A stretch of 47,775 bases of DNA from Aquibium sp. ELW1220 (GCF_030398385.1 NZ_JAOAOQ010000043.1:1-47775); one strand, 5' to 3'; counted from the first letter of the stretch, positions 1-9,732 are shown. The notes: generated by a model not told the origin, from the sequence alone. A program made the numbers and translations.

Positions 1-1
1 A

Positions 2-115
2 CTGACCCTCAACCTCCTGCGAACCGCCAGACCCGAACTCGCCATCAGCCGAAAACGAAAGCGAGCAGGGTGGTCCGACGCCTTCGCCAGATCAATCATC
101 GGCCAAATGCGATAG
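2..115 (+). pseudogene. C-terminal end of an ISAs1-family transposase (partial at window edge)
   Basis: Reading from base 2 gives 37 codons to a TAG at 113-115. The peptide begins LTLNLLR and continues through a basic stretch (SRKRKRAGW) to SIIGQMR. A 'LNLLR...K.KR...W' ending is typical of the C-terminus of ISAs1-type DDE transposases. The 5' part lies outside the window, so it cannot be said whether the whole gene is intact. It marks the left edge of the polysaccharide locus as a place where mobile DNA has landed. Identification rests on a short tail only. Confidence 0.55.
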
Positions 116-249
116 CCCTAGATCCAGCGGTATGAACGCTTGCTTGCTCAGAAGATGATTCAGTATGGTCATCGTCTGCTGTACTGTCACCTCATCGCCA
201 TCCGGAACCGGGAATTGGCTCTGCACAATCTACTTCCCGATCGCGGCTG

Positions 250-2970
250 ATGAGTCTTTCGCGGCACCGCAAAGGAAGCGCCACATATCCGCTCGACACC
301 GGGGCTGATGCCAAGCCGCAGCGCGGCGCCAGCGGTATCGTAAGCTGCATCCGGCAGTTGGTCCTCCGGCTCCTCTCTGCGCAGGCCATTGCAAGGAAGC
401 CAGTGCGCATCCATCTGCGAAAGCAGTTCGGAGCTCAGGTCGCTGCGTCGGACTGGGCTGGAGCGGTCGCGAGCGGAGGTGCTCTGCTTGACCAGTTGCC
501 ACCGCTGCGAGGCTGGGACTACGCCACCCGCCGCGTGGTCGAGGCCTTTCTTGCCGCCCCTCCCGATCCAGGGGCAGGGCAAGCCGCCGCCTACGTGCTT
601 CGGCACACCGGGCTCCGCTACCTTGACGCCGTCACCCATAGCGGCGGCCTGCCGCCCGAGGAGACGGGAATCCTGGCAGACCTTCTGCTACGGGAACGCC
701 CTTCAGATCTCAGGCTTCTGCGCCTGTCCATCGCGCTGGGCAACGAGGCCCGCGATGCTGACGCACAGCGGTTGACGGAAGCGCTCGAATCCGGCGCAGC
801 GCCGGATCGATGCGTGGCGCTTGCGCGGGCGGCGAGAGCCGTCCGCGGCGGCAATGTCGCCAGCGCCCATGCCTTGCTGGATTCATGGGAACGAGACTCG
901 GCAAACAGGGAATGGCCAATCGACGACATCACGTTGATCGGGATGATCCTCGCGGGGGCCTGCAGCCATCCATCGCTCGAAACCCTCGCGCGCCGGGTGG
1001 CAACATTCCCGACGGCGACAGCCAGATTGCACGCGCTTCTCGTGGAACTGCGCTGCAGTGGGGATGAGGCACGCAAGCTGACATCGGCGCTTCATTCGGC
1101 TGGAGCGGATCCGCTCGCGGTCCTCGACGCGCTCCTGGCCTTCGGACCACCGCTGGACCGTGCGACCGCGATGAAGGCGATCGGCCTGATCGAAGCGGAC
1201 CGTTCGGCCTTGCGGGCTTCCCGCATCCATTCCCTGGCTCAGTCTTTGCTGGACCGCGCCGTGCCAGACCACGAGACGACTGCGGATTTCTGCCGTCGGC
1301 ATGTGGCGGTCCTGTGCGCGACGGCGTCCGGTGCGACGCTGCATGGTCGGGCCATGCATCTGGTGCAGGATTGGGAAGCCGCCCTTCTCGCCTGGGATAC
1401 GCGGCTGTCGTTCATCCCCGCAGAAGAGCAGCCGCTGGCGAATGCCTATCTCGCTGCCGCATCCCTTGGTCAATCCGAACGAGCCGAACTCTATCGGTCC
1501 CGGATGACCTCGTGGAAGCAGGCAACAGCGCCGACACTGCTGGCCCTTGTGCGCGGCGCATGCCTGCTTGGCGACGTCGATTTCGGCCGTGAGGTTCTCG
1601 ACCGCCTTCTAAAGCAAGGTGGATTCTCCAATACACGCCGCCAGATCGTTCGATTTCGCGCCCTTTTGAACGGCGACGCTGCCATGGAGCGAGAGTCTCC
1701 TCCCAACCTTCAGGCCCTTGCCGCCCCGGCGGTCCTGGTGATCGATCCCGGCTTCTCGTTGGCCGCCGGCCATCACTTCACCTACAACCAGTTCGCGATC
1801 CGCTTCTTTGCTGAGGAGATGGCCATCGAAGCCGACCGGATATGGATATGCGCTGGACGAAAGGGGTTGGACGGCAGTTTTCGCGAAGCCGCTCCGTTAT
1901 CGTCAAGCTTGCACCGCGTCTTCGGCTTCGATCCCTACAGCTACAAGGAATTTCCCGCGGTCCCTAGCTTTCTGAGAAACCTGAACGCCGTCTGGCAGAA
2001 CGATCTGGCCACGGGGTTGGGTGCAGCCGACCTCTCGACGGTACGATTGATCTATTGCCATTCGATGAAGGCAAACATGGTCGTCGGCTTTGCGAACTGG
2101 ATCGCGGCAAGATTTCGGCTCCAGAACGTACTCGTCGTGATCGGAGTAATCGAAGTCGATCACATGGCAAAATCGGCATCAGTGCGTGATGCATGCGACG
2201 GATTCTATCGTGAAGCGGTTGATGTCTTGCGGGGAACGCCCGGTGTCACTGTCATTGTCTATGCAGAGACCGGTGCGGCGTGCAAGCATCTGCGAGGTGT
2301 ATTCGGCGACGCCCTGCCCGTGCACAACATTCCCTATCTGGCCGCAGCTCTGGCCGGTCCGGCTGCCGCCGCTCATGTGCCGTTCTCCAGGGACAAGATC
2401 ACCATCGGCCTGGTAGGTGGAAGCCGCCGCGAAAGAGGGCTGGACCTCTTCCCCGGGTTGATCATGGCGCTTTCATATCGCAGCGATATCCGCTGGATCC
2501 TTCAGCTCGACCGCGCCGTCGCCGAGCGGATGAACGCCCTGTTTCCGCTCTACCTGGATTGGGCCGTGTCCCAGGGGATCTGCCAATGGCACGATGGACG
2601 CATGGAAGACGAGGCATACTATGATGCCCTGCGCCGGATGGACATCGTGCTGATGCCCTACGGCGATCGCTATGCCGTCTCCGGCTCGGGCGTTTTCTAC
2701 GAGGCTGCCCAGCTCCAGCGATACCTGATTGTCCCGAAAAAAACCTTCATGAGCGAAGTCCTGGTGGAGTGGGGCTATCCGTGCAGCGTGATGGAGGACA
2801 CAAGCCTGCAAGGCATATCGAAATGCCTCTACGACGTTCTTGGGAAGCGGACGGACCTCGCACAGGACATGAGCAAACTGCGCGAGCGCGGGACCAACGT
2901 CCTCCCCCTGGACCGCTTCCGCACGCTGCTGGCTTCAGAAATGAAAGTGCTGACGAACGATGCGTGCTGA
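250..2970 (+). CDS. Large glycosyltransferase-like protein with helical-repeat N-terminus
   Basis: A 906-residue protein. The first about 480 residues are Ala/Leu/Arg-rich and read like helical (TPR-type) repeats. The last about 400 residues look like a GT-B glycosyltransferase. A first subdomain follows VLVIDPGFSLAAGHH, and a second begins with KITIGLVGGSRRERGLDLFP. The sequence around DIVLMPYGDRYAVSGSGVFYE is the donor-sugar-binding type of segment that precedes the final helix in GT4-like enzymes. It probably adds a sugar to a surface glycan in the cytoplasm. The neighbouring exporter and sulfotransferases fit this. I took the ATG at 250, but no good ribosome binding site precedes it and a later start is possible. 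Substrate and linkage cannot be read from the sequence. Confidence 0.6.
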   Translation: MSLSRHRKGSATYPLDTGADAKPQRGASGIVSCIRQLVLRLLSAQAIARKPVRIHLRKQFGAQVAASDWAGAVASGGALLDQLPPLRGWDYATRRVVEAFLAAPPDPGAGQAAAYVLRHTGLRYLDAVTHSGGLPPEETGILADLLLRERPSDLRLLRLSIALGNEARDADAQRLTEALESGAAPDRCVALARAARAVRGGNVASAHALLDSWERDSANREWPIDDITLIGMILAGACSHPSLETLARRVATFPTATARLHALLVELRCSGDEARKLTSALHSAGADPLAVLDALLAFGPPLDRATAMKAIGLIEADRSALRASRIHSLAQSLLDRAVPDHETTADFCRRHVAVLCATASGATLHGRAMHLVQDWEAALLAWDTRLSFIPAEEQPLANAYLAAASLGQSERAELYRSRMTSWKQATAPTLLALVRGACLLGDVDFGREVLDRLLKQGGFSNTRRQIVRFRALLNGDAAMERESPPNLQALAAPAVLVIDPGFSLAAGHHFTYNQFAIRFFAEEMAIEADRIWICAGRKGLDGSFREAAPLSSSLHRVFGFDPYSYKEFPAVPSFLRNLNAVWQNDLATGLGAADLSTVRLIYCHSMKANMVVGFANWIAARFRLQNVLVVIGVIEVDHMAKSASVRDACDGFYREAVDVLRGTPGVTVIVYAETGAACKHLRGVFGDALPVHNIPYLAAALAGPAAAAHVPFSRDKITIGLVGGSRRERGLDLFPGLIMALSYRSDIRWILQLDRAVAERMNALFPLYLDWAVSQGICQWHDGRMEDEAYYDALRRMDIVLMPYGDRYAVSGSGVFYEAAQLQRYLIVPKKTFMSEVLVEWGYPCSVMEDTSLQGISKCLYDVLGKRTDLAQDMSKLRERGTNVLPLDRFRTLLASEMKVLTNDAC

Positions 2971-3341
2971 TGTCGAAGCCGAGGCGCGTTCGTGCCAGGA
3001 GGGAAGGAGTTCCAAAAGCCCGCCACTCCGGTCTTTGCGATCGCGTGATGATGGCGGATCGAAGGACTGGTGCGGGACCGCGCTGCCCATGGAGGGGCTG
3101 GCTTTCGCGACACGGGCGCCGTGACGAGGCCCTTTCGACATTCCGGTGGCGGAGCGATGACGGATGTTCGCAACGCCGCGCAAAGACATGGATGAGCATG
3201 AGGGAACCTGCCCGGAGCCACCCCGCCAGGCCCCGCTTCTGAGGACCGTCGTGGCGATGCGGGGGGCGGCGTTCCGATCAGGCTCGATGGAGGACGCGGT
3301 TCTGTTCGGTCGCTCCATGGCTCGGCAAGGCGGCCAGCCGC
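2971..3341. other. Intergenic gap without a supported gene
   Basis: About 370 bases between two convergent genes. Several short open frames occur on both strands, but they overlap one another, lack recognisable domains and lack ribosome binding sites. I see no RNA gene, and no clear strong hairpin followed by a T-run. Confidence 0.5.
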
Positions 3342-4469
3342 TCACGCCCGAGAGAGGGCGTCGAGGTCCAGGTCGCGCAGGTGGCCCAGGATCAGCCGCG
3401 ACAGCTCGGGATCGCTGGTTCCGAACATGTCGTTCAGCAGGCGGATGGTGTTGAGGATTGCCAGGTTGCGTGCACGGTACCGCTGCGGCTGCGCCGATGG
3501 CTTTTCAAGTCCTTGAGGACCCGAACTCAGGCGCTTGACCGCCGTCCCGGTCCACGAAAACAGGTGGCGATTCAGGGAGGGGCCGGGCACCGGCATCCAG
3601 GGGGGACGCTTCCAGCGCTGCCATGGGCCCTCGACCTCCAGACGCTTCAGCAGATGCGACTTGTCGTCCAGCCCGTAGGGGAAGGCGAGGTCGAAGGTCT
3701 CGCCGGCAAAACGATGCATTGCGAGTTGCGGCTCCTCCTCGCCGGCCGGCAGGTCGTCGCGGAAGAAATCCGCATTGTCGGAGAGCCTCAGCATCGGGAC
3801 GATGCGGCAGGGCAGGTCGGGCCGGCACGCGCAGCTTTCGGAGAGCGCGTCGTAGGCGGCACGGTCGAAGATGCAGTTCGAATCGAGCGGAACGGTCCAG
3901 TCGGCGACCGTCGCGCCCCATTGCAGGGCCAGGTTGCGGGCGCCGTTGACGTTCATCGCATAGCGGACCTGATTGGAGCAGGCCCAGATGCGCGCATGGG
4001 TCTGGAGATGCTGGCTCAGCCGATCGAAGCGGTCTGAGCGGAAAAATCCCTGCGTGTCGAAGCCGCTCATGGTCCACCTCGTCGCCGCGTATTCGTCGCC
4101 GAGGAAGGGGAGGCGCAGGTAGCGCGCGCCGGCTGCCTCCAGGATGGTCACGATCTCCCGCTCGCGCTCGGGCGCAAACAGGCGGTTGACGACGAAAAGC
4201 TTGCGGCAGTTCTCGAAGTCGGGCTCGTTGTCGAGGATGAAGCGGAGGTTCTGCAGCGTCTGGTCGTGCGCGTGGCGCGGCAGGAGATCGTTGCCGAGGA
4301 TCCGGATCAGCGCGATGGACGGTGGCCGGCCGACGCCTTGGGCCAGGAAGACCGCCCGGGGCGAGTCTCGATGCCGTCGCTGGGTCAGCCGCCGCGACAG
4401 GCGTGCCGTGCCCGCCGTCAGCGCCGCCCGCAGGCTTCCCTTCGATCCGAAGGGCGCGGGATCAGCCAT
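3342..4469 (-). CDS. Putative transferase of a polysaccharide locus (function unknown)
   Basis: A 375-residue soluble protein. The N-terminal part contains IALIRILGNDLLPRH, a motif pattern (beta strand, then nucleotide-contact loop) seen in GT-A-like sugar transferases. VADWTVPLDSNCIFD in the middle contains a possible D-x-D-like acidic segment. No confident family assignment can be made by eye. Its ATG overlaps the stop of the upstream ABC exporter gene by 8 bases (ATGGCTGA), so the two are translationally coupled. That supports a role in making or modifying what the exporter moves. It could also be a non-catalytic partner. Confidence 0.55.
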   Translation of the reverse strand: MADPAPFGSKGSLRAALTAGTARLSRRLTQRRHRDSPRAVFLAQGVGRPPSIALIRILGNDLLPRHAHDQTLQNLRFILDNEPDFENCRKLFVVNRLFAPEREREIVTILEAAGARYLRLPFLGDEYAATRWTMSGFDTQGFFRSDRFDRLSQHLQTHARIWACSNQVRYAMNVNGARNLALQWGATVADWTVPLDSNCIFDRAAYDALSESCACRPDLPCRIVPMLRLSDNADFFRDDLPAGEEEPQLAMHRFAGETFDLAFPYGLDDKSHLLKRLEVEGPWQRWKRPPWMPVPGPSLNRHLFSWTGTAVKRLSSGPQGLEKPSAQPQRYRARNLAILNTIRLLNDMFGTSDPELSRLILGHLRDLDLDALSRA

Positions 4470-6276
4470 CGGCGGCCTCCGCAGGAACGGACTGCGAGCC
4501 GAAGGCGTGCCGGTAGGCGGGGCAGGTTTCGAGGAGGTCCTCGTGGCCGCCGATGCCCGCGACCTCGCCCCTGTCGAGGACGATGATGCGTTCGCAGGCG
4601 CGGATGGTTGAGAACCGGTGCGAGATGACGATGACGGTCTTCTCCCGGTTGCGCAGGGCGGATGCCTCCTGGAGTTCGAACTCGGTGCCGGAATCCAGTC
4701 CCGACGTCGCCTCGTCGAACAGCATGATCGGCGCGTCCTTCAGCAGCGCGCGGGCGAAGGCGATGCGTTGCCGCTGTCCGCCGGAGAGCGTCGGTGCGCC
4801 ACTGCCCAGCCGCGTGTCGAGGCCCTCGGGGAGGGCGGCCGCGAACTCGGTGACGCGGGCCGCTTCCGCCGCAGCATGAACCTCTGCCTCCGACGCGTCG
4901 ATGCGGCCGAAGCCTATGTTCTCGGCGATCGTGCCGTCGAAGATCGACACCTCCTGGCTGACATAGGAGACCATGTCGCGCACGATATGCCGCGACAGCC
5001 CGGCGATGGGCTGACCGTCGAAGAGGATGGCGCCGGCCCTGGGTTCGGCGAGGCGCAGCAGCAGCCGCGCGAGGGTCGACTTGCCGGAGCCGGACTTGCC
5101 GACGATGGCGACCTTGCTGCCGGCATCGATGCGGAAGGAGACGCTGCGCAGTCCGGCGAGCTTCCTCCCGTAGCGGAAGGAGACGTCGCGGAACTCTATG
5201 GCAGCCGACGGCGGCAGGGTCTGCGAGGGCGGACCGGCGACGTCGCGCTCGTGATCCCCGGTCTCGATCAGGCGGTAGAGCGCATCGACGGCGACGAGCT
5301 GCCGGCTGAGTTCCAGGTTGAACTGCGCAAGCCGGCGCGCCGGCTGGTAGGCGAGCAGGAAGGCGGTGAGGAAGGCGGCAAATTCGCCCGGCGTGCGTCC
5401 GAGCTGCATCGCCTCCCACCCGGCATAGACCAGCAGCAGGGCGATCGCCACGCCGCCGAGCCCCTCCATGATCGGGCCGCTCATGGCGACGACCCGGTTG
5501 AGCTTGTTGCTGCGACGCTCCAGCTGGTCGACCACCGCCGCGATGCGCGCCTTCATGACCGGTTCGAGGCGGAACGCCTTGATCACGGCGATGCCGGAAA
5601 GCGCGTCGGTGAAGGCGGCGGTGGCGCCAGCGGTCAGCTCCGCCTCCTGCCTGGCGATACGCCTGATGCGGCCGGCCATCGACCTGATGGCGAAGAAGGC
5701 GGCGGGGGCCACGACGAGCGTGACGGCCGACAGCGTGGGCGCCTGCATGACCATCACCGTGCCGAGCGCCACGAGCGTCAGCAGGTTCTTGATCAGGTTG
5801 GTGGTGATGAGCATGAAGGCGCCGGCCGCCGCGCGCGCGCAATGCTGGGTGAAGCCCGCCGCCTTCGCGGCGCTGCGCTTGTCGAATAGCGCCAGCGGCG
5901 AATGAACGAGGGCGTCGAACTGGCGCTTTTGAAAATCGGAGACGATCCGGGTGCGGATGGCGCCGAGCCCGGTCTGCTCGAAATAGACCGCCGCCGCACG
6001 GACGAGGAAGATCGCCAGCACGGCCCCTGCGATGCCCCAGACCGCCGCAAAGTCGGGTTCGCCGAAGACGAGGTCGACCAGCGCCCGCATCAGCCAGGCG
6101 AGAAGAGCGGTGGTGACAGCCCCGACGGCCATCCAGACGAGAGACGGAACGAAGGATCGAATGCGGCCGTGCAACACGTCCAGCATCAGCTTCCAGGCGA
6201 GGGCAGGGGCGGCATAGGGCCTTGATGCCGATGCGTCGCCCGGTCCCAGATCCTCGCCCTCTTCGGAGACTGCCAT
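4462..6276 (-). CDS. MsbA-like ABC exporter (fused membrane and ATPase domains)
   Basis: About 604 residues, the usual length of an MsbA/lipid-flippase type half-transporter. Residues about 30-320 hold six hydrophobic segments. The ATPase follows, with Walker A GKSGSGKST near residue 392, the signature LSGGQRQR near 497, Walker B IMLFDEAT near 517, and a switch His in VIVISHR. It works as an inner-membrane dimer and probably flips a lipid-linked glycan. The open frame extends upstream to 6627, but that would run into the divergent gene at 6435. The ATG at 6276 has GGAG six bases ahead of it, while an ATG at 6282 lies directly on that site, so I chose 6276. The downstream transferase gene overlaps its end. 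Confidence 0.85.
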   Translation of the reverse strand: MAVSEEGEDLGPGDASASRPYAAPALAWKLMLDVLHGRIRSFVPSLVWMAVGAVTTALLAWLMRALVDLVFGEPDFAAVWGIAGAVLAIFLVRAAAVYFEQTGLGAIRTRIVSDFQKRQFDALVHSPLALFDKRSAAKAAGFTQHCARAAAGAFMLITTNLIKNLLTLVALGTVMVMQAPTLSAVTLVVAPAAFFAIRSMAGRIRRIARQEAELTAGATAAFTDALSGIAVIKAFRLEPVMKARIAAVVDQLERRSNKLNRVVAMSGPIMEGLGGVAIALLLVYAGWEAMQLGRTPGEFAAFLTAFLLAYQPARRLAQFNLELSRQLVAVDALYRLIETGDHERDVAGPPSQTLPPSAAIEFRDVSFRYGRKLAGLRSVSFRIDAGSKVAIVGKSGSGKSTLARLLLRLAEPRAGAILFDGQPIAGLSRHIVRDMVSYVSQEVSIFDGTIAENIGFGRIDASEAEVHAAAEAARVTEFAAALPEGLDTRLGSGAPTLSGGQRQRIAFARALLKDAPIMLFDEATSGLDSGTEFELQEASALRNREKTVIVISHRFSTIRACERIIVLDRGEVAGIGGHEDLLETCPAYRHAFGSQSVPAEAADG

Positions 6277-6434
6277 GTCCATCTCCGTAGCGGCGGCAGG
6301 GGCGTTTTGCCAGCGGCAAAGCCGATCCTGAGAACACGGCGCGGGGAAGATCGTGGGTATTCCAATCTTCGACTTGACGGGTCTGCGGCGCTCTGGCTCT
6401 TCAAGGGAGGCACTGCGGCCAACGGGATCCGGCG

Positions 6435-7580
6435 ATGCGGCGACGCGCGATCTTGCACATCGGAACCGAGAAGACCGGCACCACGGCGATCCAGAACAGG
6501 ATGCGGACCGCCGCACCGCAGCTCGCGCTTCAGGGCGTGCTCTATCCCGAAGTGCTCGGACCGGGCAACCACACGCACCTCGTCGCGGCCTGCATGGAAG
6601 ACGATGTGTGGGACAGGGTGAAGGCAAACATCCTCGCCACCCACTCGCTTCAGCCGCAGGCCTTCCGCGAGCGGCTGCGGACGGAGTTCGCGCAGGCGCT
6701 GCAGGCGGTTGGCAACTGGCACACCGTCATCGCATCCTCCGAACTCATCCATAGCCGGCTCCTCCTGCCGTCGGAGATCGGCAGGCTGTTCGGGATGGTG
6801 CGCCCCCATGTAGACGAGATCGAGGTGGTCCTGTTCCTCCGCCGCCAGGACCGGCTGGCCATCAGCCGGTTCAGCACCGTGCTGCGCGACGGTTTTGGCG
6901 AATTCGACGCGGTGTTCGACAGCGTCGCGCCGGCGAACTATTTCCGCCTGCCGCCCGGACGCGCGATCGACGACATGGTCGACTATTACGACTACCGCCG
7001 GCTGATCGAACGCTTCCTGCCGCACCTGCCGGTCGGGAAGATCAAGGTGGTGCTGTATCCGGAGGAGGAAGGCGGCGTCAGCGACTCGATGAGCGAATTC
7101 GCGAGGCTCGCCGGGCTGGATTCCGCCCTTTTCGAATGCGCGAACGACCGCACGAACCTGCCCATGGCCGTCGAGGCGCAATACGTCATGAGCGAGGTGA
7201 ACAGGCTCCTGCCGATGAGTTTCCCGTCCGGCCGCCGCAACCGGCATCTCAAGAAGCTGCATGCCCAGATCGAGGCCCGCTTTCGCGGCACGCGCAGGCA
7301 GGCGCGGCGCGCCGATGCGGAGGCCTTTGCTGCGCGCTTCGAAGCGAGCAACGAGTGGGTGCGCGCGACCTTTTTCCCGGAACGGCCATCGCTGTTTTCG
7401 CACCGTTTCAGCCAGTATCCGGTCGAGGTCGACTACAGCCATTTGCGCACCGAACTGGCGGACGAGGTGCGCCGGTTCGCACGAAAGGCCCTGGACGGGC
7501 CGCAGACCGAAGCGCGGCTGCCGGGCCTGCTGAAGCGGGTCAGGGGTTGGCTCAAGCCACGGCGGCTTGCGGCGCGATAG
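6435..7580 (+). CDS. Sulfotransferase-family protein
   Basis: 381 residues. It begins with RRAILHIGTEKTGTTAIQ, the 5'-phosphosulfate-binding loop (KTGTT) of PAPS-dependent sulfotransferases in bacterial polysaccharide loci. VVLFLRRQDRLAISRF at about 135-150 resembles the 3'-phosphate-binding R..(D)R..S segment. The enzyme would move a sulfuryl group from PAPS to a sugar hydroxyl in the cytoplasm. It is divergent from the ABC exporter gene, with about 158 bases between the two starts that must carry both promoters. The C-terminal tail is basic and may be an extension beyond the core fold. The acceptor is unknown. Confidence 0.75.
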   Translation: MRRRAILHIGTEKTGTTAIQNRMRTAAPQLALQGVLYPEVLGPGNHTHLVAACMEDDVWDRVKANILATHSLQPQAFRERLRTEFAQALQAVGNWHTVIASSELIHSRLLLPSEIGRLFGMVRPHVDEIEVVLFLRRQDRLAISRFSTVLRDGFGEFDAVFDSVAPANYFRLPPGRAIDDMVDYYDYRRLIERFLPHLPVGKIKVVLYPEEEGGVSDSMSEFARLAGLDSALFECANDRTNLPMAVEAQYVMSEVNRLLPMSFPSGRRNRHLKKLHAQIEARFRGTRRQARRADAEAFAARFEASNEWVRATFFPERPSLFSHRFSQYPVEVDYSHLRTELADEVRRFARKALDGPQTEARLPGLLKRVRGWLKPRRLAAR

Positions 7581-7741
7581 CGCGTGTCTCCCGACAACGT
7601 GGAGCCGGATCCGGCTTTCTGACGAGCGCGGAGACCAGTTCCTGCACGCGGAGACGATCCGAACGATCGAGACAGCCCTTGGACGATAAGGGTTGACGAA
7701 CGGGCAGGCGAGGGCGCTTGCGACCCGGGAGGCGAGGTCTG

Positions 7742-8578
7742 CTACGCCGCCGGCACGCTCCCCCGTTCAGCGCGGAAGCGCCTGACCCAGTCATGGTTCG
7801 TCGCGTCGGCCAGCCTGGCGACGCCGGGAGTGACGCCCCGGGCCGCCTCGGGCGGCAGGCCGAGCGCATTGAGCACCGTGGCAAGCGTGGCGGCGGGATT
7901 GGCCGCCAGCGCGTCATAGGTCAGCCGGAGCGGCGAGATGCCCTCGAACTCGAACCAGCCTGCCCACTCCCGGTCGTAGGCCGTCAGTTCCGCCACGGCG
8001 GCGGCAATCGCCGCACCGTCGTAGACGGGTTCGCGCGGCGGCGCGGTGCGCTCCAGTTCGGAGCCGTCGGCGGCGCGATGCCAGAGGCCGGTCTGCTCGG
8101 CCCGTACCAGCGACACGGCCTGGTCGACCTTGTCGGCGCGCGTCAGGTGGATGAACAGCGTGCGGCCGAAGGCAGCCTCGATCCGCGCGGCATCGCCCGC
8201 CGGTTCGGGATGCAGCAGCGCGAGTTTGTCCGAAAAGAACGCGAAGCTGTGCCTTTGCAGCCGCAGGCCGAAGACAGGCGTGCCGCCGCGGCCATGATCG
8301 ATGGCTGCGGCGAAGACGGCGGCGACCGTGTCGCGCTCCGGCCGGCCGGGCACATCCGGCAGGTCGTAGTCTGCCAGCCATTCGGCGAGCGAGGGTTCGT
8401 GGAAGTGCGAGCCCGGATTTCCGGCGATGCCGGTGGCGGCGAGCAGCTTGCACAGAAGCGTGCTGCCACTCCGCGGCGCTGTGCAGAGGACATAGGCATC
8501 GTATCGGGCATCGGTGGGCGGCACGGCGGGATCCTGCGATCGGGGCGAGGGGCGTGACCGGCCGTTTACGCCGGCCAT
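7742..8578 (-). CDS. Stf0-like sulfotransferase
   Basis: 278 residues from the ATG at 8578. YVLCTAPRSGSTLLCKLL is the 5'-PSB loop in the form typical of Stf0 (trehalose 2-sulfotransferase-like) enzymes. It is followed by GNPGSHFHEP, which also matches that family. HLTRADKVDQAVSLVRAEQTG is the 3'-phosphate-binding segment, with Arg, a conserved Lys/Asp pair and Ser. The frame stays open to 9055, but that stretch is antisense to the ligase gene and is not likely coding. It converges on the previous sulfotransferase gene. Two different sulfotransferases at one locus point to a multiply sulfated glycan. Whether trehalose or a lipid-linked sugar is the acceptor cannot be told. Confidence 0.8.
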   Translation of the reverse strand: MAGVNGRSRPSPRSQDPAVPPTDARYDAYVLCTAPRSGSTLLCKLLAATGIAGNPGSHFHEPSLAEWLADYDLPDVPGRPERDTVAAVFAAAIDHGRGGTPVFGLRLQRHSFAFFSDKLALLHPEPAGDAARIEAAFGRTLFIHLTRADKVDQAVSLVRAEQTGLWHRAADGSELERTAPPREPVYDGAAIAAAVAELTAYDREWAGWFEFEGISPLRLTYDALAANPAATLATVLNALGLPPEAARGVTPGVARLADATNHDWVRRFRAERGSVPAA

Positions 8579-8658
8579 GCGCGCTGGCGTAAGCGCAGAG
8601 TGCCCAGGCAATGCCGAAAAACCCGCAGGCGTTGCGCGGGCGCCACAGCCGCAACCGG

Positions 8659-9732
8659 TCAGTCCGTCGCTGCCCGCGAAAGCCCGTGCGCGACCAGCCG
8701 GTCGAGCAGGTCCGGATAGGCCACGCCGCTCGCTGCCATTGCCTTGGGATACATACTGATGTCGGTGAAGCCCGGGATGGTGTTGAGCTCGTTGATCATG
8801 AGGCCCATGTCGGCGGTGACGAAGAAGTCGACGCGGGCCATGCCGTCGCAACCGACGGCGCGGAAGGCCTGCCCGGCCATCTCGCGCATCCTCGCCTCGA
8901 CGCCGTCGGGCAGGATGGCCGGCACCATGATCGCCGCCCCGGCTGCATCGGTGTACTTCGCATCGTAGGTGTAGAAGCCGTGGCTCTCGGCCGGGGCGAT
9001 CTCGCCGGGGCGCGAAACGAAGAGGCTGCCGTCCGGCGCCTCCAGCACGGCGCATTCGACTTCCCGCCCGTCGACGAAGGCTTCCACGAGAAGCTTGCGG
9101 TCGTGCCGGAAACCTTCCGTCAACGCAGCTTCGTACGCGCTCTCCGTTGCCGCCTTCGACACGCCGACCGACGATCCCTGGCGCGCCGGCTTGACGAGGA
9201 CCGGCAGGCCGAGCGCGGCTGCGACCTCGGTGAAGGAAGGCGCGTCATCGGGATGGACGGTGAGCGAACGCGCAACCGCAATGCCGGCCTGCACGAGCAG
9301 CCGCTTGGCGACGTCCTTGTCCAGTGCCGTGGCCGAGCCGAGGATGCCGCAACCTACCAGTGGCACGCGCGCCACCTCGGCAAGGCCTTGGACGGAGCCG
9401 TCTTCACCGGCAAGACCGTGCAGCACCGGAAACAGGACGTCGATGGCCGGCAGTTCGTAAGGCACGGCATCCGCCGGGATCGCCAGTATTCGTCCTCGAC
9501 CGCCGGGCAAGAGGCAGATCTCTTCGCCCGACTTGGGCGTTGACAGCACGCCGTCCTCGAACGAGCCGAGCAGCCAGCGCCCGTCGCGCGATACGAAGAC
9601 CGGCACGACCTCGTAACGCTCCGGCCGCAGCGCCCGCACGACATTGGTGGCCGACATCAGCGACACCGCATGCTCAGAGGAGCGGCCGCCATAGAGTATG
9701 CCGATGCGCAGGCGGGGGATCGATGTCGTCAT
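8659..9732 (-). CDS. ddl: D-alanine--D-alanine ligase (DdlA type)
   Basis: 357 residues. ATP-grasp ligase that joins two D-alanines for the peptidoglycan stem peptide. The N-terminus has IGILYGGRSSEHAVSL, the G-G-x-S-x-E-x-x-V-S signature of Ddl. LVKPARQGSSVGVSKA is the ATP-binding Lys plus glycine/serine loop. The C-terminal LMINELNTIPGFTDISMYPK holds the Mg-binding Glu/Asn and the substrate-binding Ser-Met-Tyr-Pro-Lys. The length fits the longer DdlA class rather than the about 305-residue DdlB class found in the dcw cluster. It stands alone here, away from mur genes, so it may be a second copy. The assignment is secure. Confidence 0.93.
   Translation of the reverse strand: MTTSIPRLRIGILYGGRSSEHAVSLMSATNVVRALRPERYEVVPVFVSRDGRWLLGSFEDGVLSTPKSGEEICLLPGGRGRILAIPADAVPYELPAIDVLFPVLHGLAGEDGSVQGLAEVARVPLVGCGILGSATALDKDVAKRLLVQAGIAVARSLTVHPDDAPSFTEVAAALGLPVLVKPARQGSSVGVSKAATESAYEAALTEGFRHDRKLLVEAFVDGREVECAVLEAPDGSLFVSRPGEIAPAESHGFYTYDAKYTDAAGAAIMVPAILPDGVEARMREMAGQAFRAVGCDGMARVDFFVTADMGLMINELNTIPGFTDISMYPKAMAASGVAYPDLLDRLVAHGLSRAATD

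Noticed and set aside
4618-5889. 423-residue frame antisense to the ABC exporter
   Set aside because: Composition is that of a shadow frame; the exporter on the other strand has all its motifs in order.
6186-7442. 418-residue minus-strand frame over the sulfotransferase
   Set aside because: Low-complexity arginine/histidine-rich translation opposite to a gene with a clear KTGTT motif.
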